Below, one piece after another: positions 7,233 through 15,100 of a DNA stretch of 15,100 nucleotides (the first letter of the stretch is position 1; every line of letters starts with the position of its first letter). The notes beneath the pieces are model-generated. The model had not been told where the DNA came from and made no database searches. It saw only the letters and a program-made list of their open reading frames with translations. The stretch is taken from NCBI GenBank assembly GCA_036271375.1, contig DATBAT010000425.1, positions 1 through 15,100 on the forward strand, given 5' to 3'. The DNA is from DATBAT01 sp036271375 (GTDB lineage: Bacteria > Acidobacteriota > Terriglobia > Terriglobales > Acidobacteriaceae). The translations under genes and the position numbers were made by a program.

Positions 7233-8483
7233 TCATCGCTGCCCTGCCAGCGATTCTTCCTGCCTCGGATCCCAACTGCATTGCCCCTGGTCAAGGGCCA
7301 GCAGAACACCTTGAAACTCCGCCATCGTTTCAGCCGAGCTAAAGGTGTCCACAAACTCTCTGGCTTCAATCTCTGGCGCCTGCGGAAAGAACCGCCGGTA
7401 CAATTCGATCTTCTGGCGGTCACTGGCCTTGCCCAGGTAGAGCTTGTAATCGATTCTCCCCGGCCGCAGCAGCGCTGGATCAAGCGACTCAACGTGGTTC
7501 GTCGTCATGACGAACAACACATTGCTCGGAGCGTAGAATCCATCGAGCGCGTTCAACAGGCCCGATAGAGTCACACCATTCTGGTTAGCCGGGCTTTCAT
7601 TCGCCTTCCCATCTGTCTTCACATCTGCTGCGGGACGGACCTTGCTTCCCTTCATGCAATCGATGTCTTCAAAAAGAAGAACAGAATTCGCCGGCACATC
7701 ATTGACCGCATTCATCAAAGTTCGATCGTTGAACTCCGTCAGATTGACGGTGTAGATGGAAATTCCGAAGTGCGCCGCCAACGCGGAAACCAACGAAGTC
7801 TTGCCCGTCCCCGGCGGGCCATGCAACAGATAACCGCGGTGGTATGGAACCCCCAAGCGCGCATACCGTTGTCGGGACTTGCGAAACTGGGCGATGTCCC
7901 GCACCAAATGTTCTTTCTCCCCCGGCTCCAAGACCACCGACTCGAGCGATCGTGGCGCATAGCTTTCTACGTAACTCCATCCATCGTTGTAGGTATGCAA
8001 ATAAGACTGCACGCCCTGGCGCCTGACGTGACACCGGACGACCTCGTCAACGAACTCCTGAAGAACCGCTCTATTTCTTCCCGCCGTGCGGAATGTCAAC
8101 GCCTCGACTCGTCTAGCTGTGCGTTCGCGCGTGTTGTCCGTACGCGAAAACGACACTTGAAACGGCCGTCCGGCGTGCCAGAACCAGTGAAGCCCCGGCG
8201 CCGGAATCAGCGCGATCCGCTCATTGTGGAGCGTAGTGTCGAGATCGACGCGGCGAATCCGTTTGAGAAATTCTTGCTCCAGAAACCATTCCTTCACCCA
8301 AACAAATGCAGCATCGTCGTCCTTCACCGTGATCATCATGGTGGTCTGACCGACGATCCAATTCCAGATACTGGCCGGCAGGGCGCGCAGATACACACTC
8401 AATCCGCCGATGACCATCAGCACCAACCCGCCGGAAGCAAACTGATTCTGGCCAGTAAACAATTTTTTCAGAAGTTCCAACAT
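7233..8483 (-). CDS. BCS1-like membrane-anchored AAA+ ATPase
   Basis: This is a complete 416-residue protein. A transmembrane segment lies near the N-terminus (about 19-45), followed by a BCS1-N-like region (about 50-180) and an AAA+ ATPase domain (about 185-370). Walker A is GPPGTGKT at 222-229, Walker B LLFEDID at 269-275, the sensor-1 region TTNH at 327-330, and the PGRID arginine-finger region at 341-345. The layout matches mitochondrial Bcs1, the AAA+ translocase that moves the folded Rieske Fe/S protein across the inner membrane; bacterial homologues of this shape exist but their substrates are poorly known. The AAA domain faces the cytoplasm by analogy. The start lacks a clear SD. Thirteen bp after its stop is the strong SD of the small cysteine protein, so the two are probably cotranscribed; no Rieske or bc1 gene is in view. 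Upstream lies the roughly 590-bp gene-free region. Confidence 0.9.
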   Translation of the reverse strand: MLELLKKLFTGQNQFASGGLVLMVIGGLSVYLRALPASIWNWIVGQTTMMITVKDDDAAFVWVKEWFLEQEFLKRIRRVDLDTTLHNERIALIPAPGLHWFWHAGRPFQVSFSRTDNTRERTARRVEALTFRTAGRNRAVLQEFVDEVVRCHVRRQGVQSYLHTYNDGWSYVESYAPRSLESVVLEPGEKEHLVRDIAQFRKSRQRYARLGVPYHRGYLLHGPPGTGKTSLVSALAAHFGISIYTVNLTEFNDRTLMNAVNDVPANSVLLFEDIDCMKGSKVRPAADVKTDGKANESPANQNGVTLSGLLNALDGFYAPSNVLFVMTTNHVESLDPALLRPGRIDYKLYLGKASDRQKIELYRRFFPQAPEIEAREFVDTFSSAETMAEFQGVLLALDQGQCSWDPRQEESLAGQR

Positions 8484-9077
8484 ATAAGTTCGTCTAACAA
8501 GTCTTGAGAAACTTGAAACATTTGGCTACATGGACGTGGTTTCGCCTAAGGCTCGGCCTGTTGCAAAACGACAGGCACTACTCTGGCCCTAAGCGCAGTC
8601 AAGCCGAGGCAAAGTTGGGTCGAGTTCACCGCGAAAATCTCCACGGATCATCCTCAGTGCCCTTGTAAATCTTAGTTTTGTGCGGGAAGAGCGCTGAAAA
8701 TCGGCTAGCGCAACCGAAGAGACGCCCTAAAGCAACCCAGTCCATGTGTCAGACTGTGTTGCCCGCTTAGCGATATGTTTTTAAGTTTCGCCAAATCGGA
8801 CGCCTTTCGTAAGAGGATGTTTGAAGATGCCATGCTTTTGGAGTTTTTGCAACCTGAAAATCACGTGCAGGCAAACAAACGTCAAGGTTATTGCGAATGA
8901 TTTACCAAGAAAATCAATCTCTATCAAACCAAATAAACCTTGTTGACTCGTAATCAAATCAATAACAAAAGGCAGTGACCCAATCGATCTCTGCGTCGGC
9001 TTTACTTATTGACTCGCCGATTTAGAAAACGAACCCGACGCAATTTGCATGTGGCGTCAGAGGCGGGGGGTGGTTGC
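8484..9077. other. Gene-free region of about 590 bp upstream of the BCS1-like gene
   Basis: No convincing ORF, tRNA or rRNA is seen here. The part at about 8830-9010 is noticeably richer in A/T than the rest of the window. It includes the 3' flank of the TIM-barrel gene (weak terminator candidate at 9035-9060) and should contain the promoter for the BCS1-like gene; I found no promoter with both boxes I trust. A 6-bp inverted repeat (GCCTGT/ACAGGC, loop of 9) lies at about 8555-8575, and the octamer TTGACTCG occurs twice (8943-8950, 9009-9016). A small RNA or a long 5' leader is possible but not supported by a clear motif. Confidence 0.5.
9035..9060 (-). terminator. Weak intrinsic terminator candidate after the sugar operon
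   Basis: On the minus strand CTGACGC and GCGTCGG can pair as a 7-bp stem including one G-U, with a 12-nt loop, about 18 nt after the stop of the TIM-barrel gene. The run GTTCGTTTTC follows. The long loop and interrupted U-tract make this modest evidence. Confidence 0.3.
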
Positions 9078-9950
9078 TCAGACGGCATTTCGAGCGGCGA
9101 TTAGGTCACGAACAAAAGTCAGGTTCCTGCGCAGGTCTGGCTCAAGCGAGGAAACAGTATCGGTTTCGAGCTGAGCCCATCCCTGGAAGCCGACATCCGC
9201 CAGCGCGTTGATCACACCCGTCATGTCGATCTTCCCTTCCCCAAGGTAGTGGGGATTGTCTTTCAAATGGACTTCGCAAATTCGCGCGCCGCCCAGCCAT
9301 CGGATCTCCTCGACCGGATTGAAGCCGCTGACCGTCGAATTGCCAATGTCGTAGTAGGTAAGAACGGCCGGAGACTTGGTACGTTCCACAATCCGCACAT
9401 TGTCACGCGCAGAAATGGTGTCCTCGAGGCCGAGGACGACGCCTGCTTTTTCTGCGGCGGGCGCAACTTCCTTGAGGATGTCGCCTACCTTGTCCATCTC
9501 GGCGGTCGTTTGCAAAGCACCTTTACCGAAAAACGGAAGCAGCACGACCTTCACACCCATCGCCTTTGCAATCGGAATCGAATCGGCTACCCAGCGCTGA
9601 CCCAGCGGGTCCGACTTCAGGTAGTTTCGGTGCAGGATCTCAAGGCACAACGACTCAATGGGCAAACCCACCCGCGTCGATTCGTTGAGATAGGCTTTCT
9701 GCAAAGCGGGATCGGAAAGCGGTAGCCTGTCGGTACCCCTGCCGATGCTGACCTGCACTCCGTCAAAGCCCAATTTTTTTGCGAGCGCAACCGCCTCAAG
9801 TTTGTCTTGCTGTTCAAGATTCCAGTCGGTGATTCCGACTTTGAATTTGACGCCGGATTTCTCTGCGAACGCTCGCAAGCCCGAAAGGGCAAAGGCCGAA
9901 GTAGCGCCGACGCCAATGCTGACGAAATCGCGCCGTGAAAATCTATGCAT
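9078..9950 (-). CDS. Tat-signal sugar phosphate isomerase/epimerase (xylose isomerase-like TIM barrel)
   Basis: This is a complete 290-residue protein. A twin-arginine signal SRRDFV at 5-10 is followed by a hydrophobic stretch and AFA|E near 27-30, predicting export and cleavage. The rest is an AP-endonuclease-2/xylose-isomerase-like TIM barrel. The four acidic/His positions expected for a divalent metal are present: E176 (GLEDT), D201 (YYDIGNS), H228 (EVHLKD) and E262 (QLETD). Proteins of this family interconvert sugars or keto-sugars; the exact substrate cannot be read from sequence. The ATG is 27 bp after the ribokinase stop and is preceded by GGGGGTC, fitting a shared transcript. An exported isomerase next to a cytosolic kinase and a sugar transporter suggests it acts on the sugar before uptake. 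Confidence 0.9.
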   Translation of the reverse strand: MHRFSRRDFVSIGVGATSAFALSGLRAFAEKSGVKFKVGITDWNLEQQDKLEAVALAKKLGFDGVQVSIGRGTDRLPLSDPALQKAYLNESTRVGLPIESLCLEILHRNYLKSDPLGQRWVADSIPIAKAMGVKVVLLPFFGKGALQTTAEMDKVGDILKEVAPAAEKAGVVLGLEDTISARDNVRIVERTKSPAVLTYYDIGNSTVSGFNPVEEIRWLGGARICEVHLKDNPHYLGEGKIDMTGVINALADVGFQGWAQLETDTVSSLEPDLRRNLTFVRDLIAARNAV

Positions 9951-9977
9951 GGGAGACCCCCGATTAAGTTCGAGAAA

Positions 9978-10910
9978 CTAGGCCTTCAAAGATTCGGCCA
10001 GGCTGAGGAACCTGTCAACTTCTGCCTGCGTAGGCATAGAAGCTTGCGCTCCCGGCTTGGTGACGGAAAGCGCGGCCACGGCGGTCGCCCATGTTGCACT
10101 GGCAACCGCGTCCTGTCCACTGGAAAGAGCCGCGGCGAAAGCCGCGTTGAAGGCATCACCCGCTCCCGTGGTATCAACGGCGTTCACGGTGCGTCCGGGC
10201 AAGCGTCTGCGAAGGCCATCGCTAGTGGCTAAGTAACAGCCACGCGATCCTAACTTGAGAATCACATTGCGCGCTCCACGATCCAACAAGGCACTTGCAG
10301 CCTCGTCCAGTTCAGCGAACTCTTTTTCCAGCAACGCAACCGTTTCGGTCTCATTGGGGGTAAGCCAGTCGACGCGACGGAGAAGTGAATCCGGCAACGC
10401 GCGAGCCGGCGCAGGATCAAGTATCAGGGGAACTTGGTGACGGGTGGTCAGTTCGGAGAGGTGAAGAACGGTTTCCAGCGGGATTTCCAATTGCACCAAG
10501 ACAACCGCGGCATCGCGAACCAAATCTTCGTGCCGATCGAGCAGATCAGGCGTGACATGACCATTCGCGCCGGGAACGACGATGATGGAATTTTCTCCCT
10601 CTTCGTCTGTGCTGATTAGCGCGACACCCGATGGACCCGAAACGATTCCGACCGCGCTGGTATCCACACCAGCGCTTTCCAATCCCCCTTTGAGTTGCGA
10701 GGCGAAAGCATCGTCTCCCAGTTGTCCGATCAAACTAACCGTTGCGCCGAGACGGGCGGCGGCCACAGCTTGGTTCGCCCCCTTGCCGCCAAAGAATGTC
10801 TTGAAGTCGACGCCAATAACAGTTTGTCCGGCAACCGGGATGTGGGGTGCGCGGGCGACCAGATCGAGGTTGATGCTGCCAACGACTACGATGCGTTTAT
10901 GACTGCTCAT
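9978..10910 (-). CDS. rbsK: Ribokinase (PfkB family)
   Basis: This is a 310-residue PfkB-family kinase that phosphorylates D-ribose to ribose 5-phosphate with ATP in the cytoplasm. Evidence is the N-terminal GSINLDLV (11-18), the first PfkB signature GGKGANQA (41-48), the TPNETE motif (184-189), the second signature DTTGAGDAF (246-254) with catalytic Asp252, and the C-terminal SVTKPGAQASMP (282-293), which matches the monovalent-cation/ribose-binding loop of true ribokinases rather than fructokinases. Length fits (about 300-310). I place the start at the ATG at 10910 (MSSHKRIVVVG), with GAAGG just before; an upstream in-frame ATG at 11000 would add 30 unlikely residues overlapping the transporter gene. 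The gene starts 32 bp after the transporter stop and ends 27 bp before the TIM-barrel gene. Specificity for ribose over a related pentose or deoxyribose is likely, not proven. Confidence 0.9.
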   Translation of the reverse strand: MSSHKRIVVVGSINLDLVARAPHIPVAGQTVIGVDFKTFFGGKGANQAVAAARLGATVSLIGQLGDDAFASQLKGGLESAGVDTSAVGIVSGPSGVALISTDEEGENSIIVVPGANGHVTPDLLDRHEDLVRDAAVVLVQLEIPLETVLHLSELTTRHQVPLILDPAPARALPDSLLRRVDWLTPNETETVALLEKEFAELDEAASALLDRGARNVILKLGSRGCYLATSDGLRRRLPGRTVNAVDTTGAGDAFNAAFAAALSSGQDAVASATWATAVAALSVTKPGAQASMPTQAEVDRFLSLAESLKA

Positions 10911-10942
10911 GACCTTCACTGGAATTGGGATCGTTAGAAGCC

Positions 10943-11941
10943 TCAGTGCGCGCCGATCACTGGGGCGATTGCTATTGCCGCCAACCCGGTGACAAAACAA
11001 ACAAACATTAAGGGAATTAGTCGTCGCGAATCCGCTGGCGCGTTAGCAAATTCGCGCCACACGAAGACTCCCCAAATCGCCGACACCAAGGTCGCTCCCT
11101 GGCCAATGGCATACGAAATTGCAGGCCCAATAATCTGCGCGTGCGATGCAGCAAAATTCAGAATCGTACCGGTGCCCCAGATTGCCCCACCAATAATCCC
11201 CCAGAAATGCCACGAACCGCTCGCGGAAAAGTACCCTGCCATCGCTACGGGAGATCCACCAGCGAGCGGCTTCCGCATGAATAAATAGTTTACCGGCAGC
11301 GCGCACAGCGCGACTCCAATGGAAAACACAAACGCCACAGTATAAGGACCGAGCGCACGGTCTCCGCTGGTGGCCTTGGCTACGAACGGATAGAAGACCC
11401 CCATCAGAATTCCGCACGCCACACTGATCTGAATGCCGCGCGAACTCAGCGCACGACGGTCGGTCTCACGACGCCGGTAAGCCATCGCGTTTAGAATGAT
11501 TGCCAACACAACCAGAACCATACCCCCAAAAAGCAGTAGTGGATTGCCTTTGGGAGTGATCAGATAGTTCAGTAGAACTCCGACAACGAGAGCCAAACCG
11601 ATTCCAACGGGAAAGGCGACGGCCATGCCGGCAATATCGATTGCAGCGACCAGGAGCAGATTCGCGATGTTGAAAATTGCGCCGCCCAGCAGCGCATAAC
11701 CAAAATGCACTGCATTTGCCTGATTCAAGTTGTGAAAGAAAGAGAGATCGCCGCCACCCGCAGTGCCCAGGGTAAGTCCCCAGAGAATGCTGGCAAGGAT
11801 GACGCCAATGACGTAGTCCCAATAGAAGAGCTGAAATGCATATCCGGATGTGAGCTTCATGGTATTGGCCCACGAACCCCAACACACCATGCTCCCAACC
11901 ATGAACAACAGCGCAACTAGGTACGCTTCCGGTTGATACAT
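10943..11941 (-). CDS. GRP/RhaT-type sugar transporter (DMT superfamily)
   Basis: This is a 332-residue, strongly hydrophobic inner-membrane protein with about ten predicted helices in two repeats. The N-terminal MYQPEAYLVALL and CWGSWANTMKL (20-30) are typical of the glucose/ribose/rhamnose porter family (RbsU, GRP, RhaT); a second-half signature lies at FWGIIGGAIWGTGTILNF (246-263). It probably imports the sugar that the downstream ribokinase phosphorylates, coupled to an ion gradient. I chose the ATG at 11941 (GGGAGGG just upstream, family-like N-terminus) rather than the in-frame GTG at 11965, which lacks an SD. It is the first gene of the three-gene operon, behind the promoter/operator at 12036-12087. 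Ribose is favoured by context only; other sugars or nucleosides are possible. Confidence 0.87.
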   Translation of the reverse strand: MYQPEAYLVALLFMVGSMVCWGSWANTMKLTSGYAFQLFYWDYVIGVILASILWGLTLGTAGGGDLSFFHNLNQANAVHFGYALLGGAIFNIANLLLVAAIDIAGMAVAFPVGIGLALVVGVLLNYLITPKGNPLLLFGGMVLVVLAIILNAMAYRRRETDRRALSSRGIQISVACGILMGVFYPFVAKATSGDRALGPYTVAFVFSIGVALCALPVNYLFMRKPLAGGSPVAMAGYFSASGSWHFWGIIGGAIWGTGTILNFAASHAQIIGPAISYAIGQGATLVSAIWGVFVWREFANAPADSRRLIPLMFVCFVTGLAAIAIAPVIGAH

Positions 11942-12035
11942 GACCCTCCCGTTTTCGTCCGACACATACTAACTTAAGCCGGCGGCCAAAAAAGCAATGA
12001 CCACCCGCCCCCCTCAAGCCGCAGGAACAATCATT

Positions 12036-12051
12036 CTTGAAACGTTTCAAG
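12036..12051. promoter_or_regulatory. LacI-type operator, 16-bp perfect palindrome
   Basis: CTTGAAACGTTTCAAG is a perfect inverted repeat centred on CpG. It is the form expected for a LacI/PurR-type repressor that inserts a hinge leucine at the central CpG. It starts 7 bp after the -10 box of the transporter promoter, so it would cover the transcription start. The adjacent LacI gene (12111-13187) is the obvious candidate to bind it. Confidence 0.75.
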
Positions 12052-12058
12052 CTAGCAG

Positions 12059-12087
12059 ACTTTAAATCCCGTTTTTTGGCCTGTCAA
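12059..12087 (-). promoter_or_regulatory. Sigma70-like promoter of the sugar operon
   Basis: On the minus strand TTGACA (12082-12087) is a perfect -35 and TAAAGT (12059-12064) a 4/6 -10, with a 17-bp spacer. The predicted start falls at about 12052, right at the edge of the palindromic operator, about 110 bp before the transporter ATG. The -35 lies in the 3' flank of the LacI gene, just beyond its stop. Confidence 0.65.
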
Positions 12088-12110
12088 GAAAAATGGGAAA
12101 GGCGTAAATG

Positions 12111-13187
12111 CTAGTGGAGAGCGAGTATTCCGCCGGCTCGCTGCTTTCGTCGCGACCCGGAAGCGGACCCGGCCGCGGGAGGCGCCACGGAATTACGGAC
12201 TTTCAATTCGGTTTGTAAGACAACTTTCTTCGGATCCTGTTTCAAGCCATCAATTCTTTCCAGCAAGAGCCGCGCCGCCGTGGTTCCGAGCTGATATCCC
12301 GGCTGATGAACTGAAGTTAGAGCCGGCGCTGTGAACTCTGTCAGGTCCAGATTATCGAATCCAACGATCGACAAATCTTCGGGACACCGCAGCGACGATT
12401 CGCGCGCTGCCAGTAATACACCGAGCGCCATCATGTCGTTGCAGGCGAAGATCGCCGTTGGCCGAGGCAGCATGCGCAGAAGCCGCATCGCAGCCTCGTA
12501 TCCGCTGTTCCGGTTGAAGCGCGCTTCTTGAATATATTCCGGCGAGATTGGTATCTTTGCTTCCGTCAGAGCGCGCTTGAATCCCCGCAGACGCTCGACT
12601 GCGTTCGTAAGGTGCATGGGCCCGGTGATGGCTGCCAGTTGTCGATGGCCGGATTGCAACAAATATTTTGTCGCGCGGTACGCGCCCGATTCGTTGGCCA
12701 CCATGACGACGTCGCCATCCCAGCCCTTGGGCCGGCGGTCGAGGCAGACCACCGGCGGACCGGAAGCAGCGATGGAATGCAACTGCGGAGCAATGTTGCT
12801 CTCCGCGGCAGGAATCACCAGTAATCCCGCCGGACGAAAAGAACGGAGTTCGTTGAGATAGGAAAGCTCTTTGTTCGGATCGTTGTCAGTGTTGCAAAGC
12901 ACCACCCGAAAGGAACGCTCGTACGCGACATCTTCCACCCCACGCACCACCGTGGTAAAGAAAGGATTGGTCACGTCGGGGATAATCATTCCCCACATGC
13001 TGGTCTGGTTGCGCCGCAGCCCACGGGCTAACTGGCTGGGCTGAAATCCCAAACTATGGATGGCCTCGACCACGCGCAGGCGCAATTTCTCTCGCACCTT
13101 GGCGGTGCCGTTCACCACATGGGAGACCGTACCAATGGAAACCTGGGCGCGGTCCGCGATCTGCCGCATTGTGACAGGCGCGCTCAT
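12111..13187 (-). CDS. LacI-family transcriptional repressor
   Basis: This is a complete 358-residue regulator. The N-terminal helix-turn-helix (about 6-26: MRQIADRAQVSIGTVSHVVNG) and hinge helix (about 50-59, QLARGLRR) are of the LacI/PurR type. The periplasmic-binding-protein-like effector domain (about 62-335) has family markers DVTNPFF (71-77), IFACNDMMALG (246-256) and IVGFDNLDLTEF (274-285). The C-terminal tail (about 336-358), rich in Ala, Ser and Arg, looks disordered. Start at ATG 13187 gives the standard N-terminus, though no SD is evident. It sits immediately upstream of the transporter-ribokinase-isomerase operon, with its own transcription unit suggested by the promoter in the 170-bp gap. 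It likely represses that operon in the absence of the sugar; effector is inferred, not seen. Confidence 0.92.
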   Translation of the reverse strand: MSAPVTMRQIADRAQVSIGTVSHVVNGTAKVREKLRLRVVEAIHSLGFQPSQLARGLRRNQTSMWGMIIPDVTNPFFTTVVRGVEDVAYERSFRVVLCNTDNDPNKELSYLNELRSFRPAGLLVIPAAESNIAPQLHSIAASGPPVVCLDRRPKGWDGDVVMVANESGAYRATKYLLQSGHRQLAAITGPMHLTNAVERLRGFKRALTEAKIPISPEYIQEARFNRNSGYEAAMRLLRMLPRPTAIFACNDMMALGVLLAARESSLRCPEDLSIVGFDNLDLTEFTAPALTSVHQPGYQLGTTAARLLLERIDGLKQDPKKVVLQTELKVRNSVAPPAAGSASGSRRKQRAGGILALH

Positions 13188-13313
13188 CTATAGCGTCATC
13201 GACGTGTGACAGACTAGCAGTTTTTGTCTGGTTGGATTAAGGCAATGATAGCTGGCTGTGCGGAGAGATTCATGATCACTGCTCGGACTCTTCATGGGCA
13301 CAAGGCAGCCATA

Positions 13314-13325
13314 TGAAACCTTTCA
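13314..13325. promoter_or_regulatory. Second operator-like inverted repeat upstream of the LacI gene
   Basis: TGAAACCTTTCA has perfect 5-bp arms (TGAAA/TTTCA) and differs from the core of the 12036-12051 palindrome at one central base. It lies about 127 bp before the LacI start and about 22 bp after the metH stop, so it could serve autoregulation. A single 12-bp match at one location is weak on its own. Confidence 0.4.
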
Positions 13326-13347
13326 AAATGATCGCCAGGAAGAGACA

Positions 13348-15100
<1,753 letters not shown>

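Noticed and set aside
6943..7281. 112-residue protein starting at ATG 7281 in the second frame
   Set aside because: The N-terminal half lies inside the ATPase gene, has a Trp/Ser/Arg-rich shadow-like composition and lacks an SD; the GTG at 7219 has a strong one.
7770..8507. Long plus-strand frame of 245 codons antisense to the BCS1-like gene
   Set aside because: Composition and lack of any motif match a shadow frame of the GC-rich coding strand.
8512..8523. TGAAACATTTGG resembling the LacI operator, just upstream of the BCS1-like gene
   Set aside because: Only one arm matches; the other half lacks the TTTCA arm, so a half-site match of this length is expected by chance.
8554..8575. Inverted repeat GCCTGT/ACAGGC
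   Set aside because: Six-bp stem with a nine-base loop and no following T-run; not distinguishable from chance.
8943..9016. Repeated octamer TTGACTCG
   Set aside because: Only two copies 66 bp apart in an AT-rich region, with no symmetry or gene association.
10911..11000. Start of ribokinase at ATG 11000
   Set aside because: It would overlap the transporter gene and add 30 residues unlike any ribokinase; ATG 10910 gives the family N-terminus.
11941..11965. Start of the transporter at GTG 11965
   Set aside because: No SD before it, while the ATG at 11941 has GGGAGGG and the N-terminus typical of the family.

Overview
The window looks like a chromosomal stretch of a soil-type bacterium, most likely an Acidobacteriota (Terriglobia/Koribacter-like) lineage. 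The taxonomic guess is inference. It rests on the cluster of planctomycete-type cytochrome, DUF1549/DUF1553 and DUF1501 genes (shared by Planctomycetota, Verrucomicrobiota and Acidobacteriota), a BCS1-like AAA+ ATPase, a twin-arginine sugar isomerase and cobalamin-dependent MetH. DNA is GC-rich by eye, and every convincing gene is on the minus strand, so the transcriptional order runs from high to low coordinates. No rRNA, tRNA, insertion sequence or CRISPR array was seen.

Layout in transcriptional order: (1) 15100-13348, the C-terminal part of methionine synthase MetH, running off the window end. (2) 13187-12111, a LacI-family repressor, followed by an apparent three-gene sugar operon, 11941-9078: GRP/RhaT-type sugar transporter, ribokinase, and a Tat-signal xylose-isomerase-like TIM-barrel protein. 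A good sigma70-like promoter and a 16-bp perfect palindrome with a central CpG sit just before the transporter. This suggests a locally regulated operon for ribose or a related sugar or nucleoside. (3) 9077-8484, a gene-free stretch of about 590 bp, locally AT-rich, with a weak terminator candidate at its right edge. (4) 8483-7233, a membrane-anchored BCS1-like AAA+ ATPase. A very strong Shine-Dalgarno 13 bp after it leads into a small four-cysteine protein gene (7219-6943) that is open only if one base is skipped. A possible 22-residue CxxC mini-ORF and an 8-bp GAGA-tetraloop hairpin follow. (5) 6759-6223, a secreted protein with two BON domains. (6) 6123-1, three genes of a heme/DUF1501 cluster: a 1079-residue cytochrome-DUF1549-LamG-DUF1553 protein, a Tat-exported DUF1501 protein (4-bp start/stop overlap), and a DUF2231 membrane protein with a CxxCH cytochrome domain and leucine-rich repeats, cut by the window start.

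The sugar operon reads as an uptake and phosphorylation route (transporter, then ribokinase) with an exported isomerase or epimerase that may convert a sugar before uptake. The (6) cluster is a known but functionally obscure family set at the cell surface or periplasm. The least explained part is the BCS1-like ATPase with its small cysteine-rich followers.
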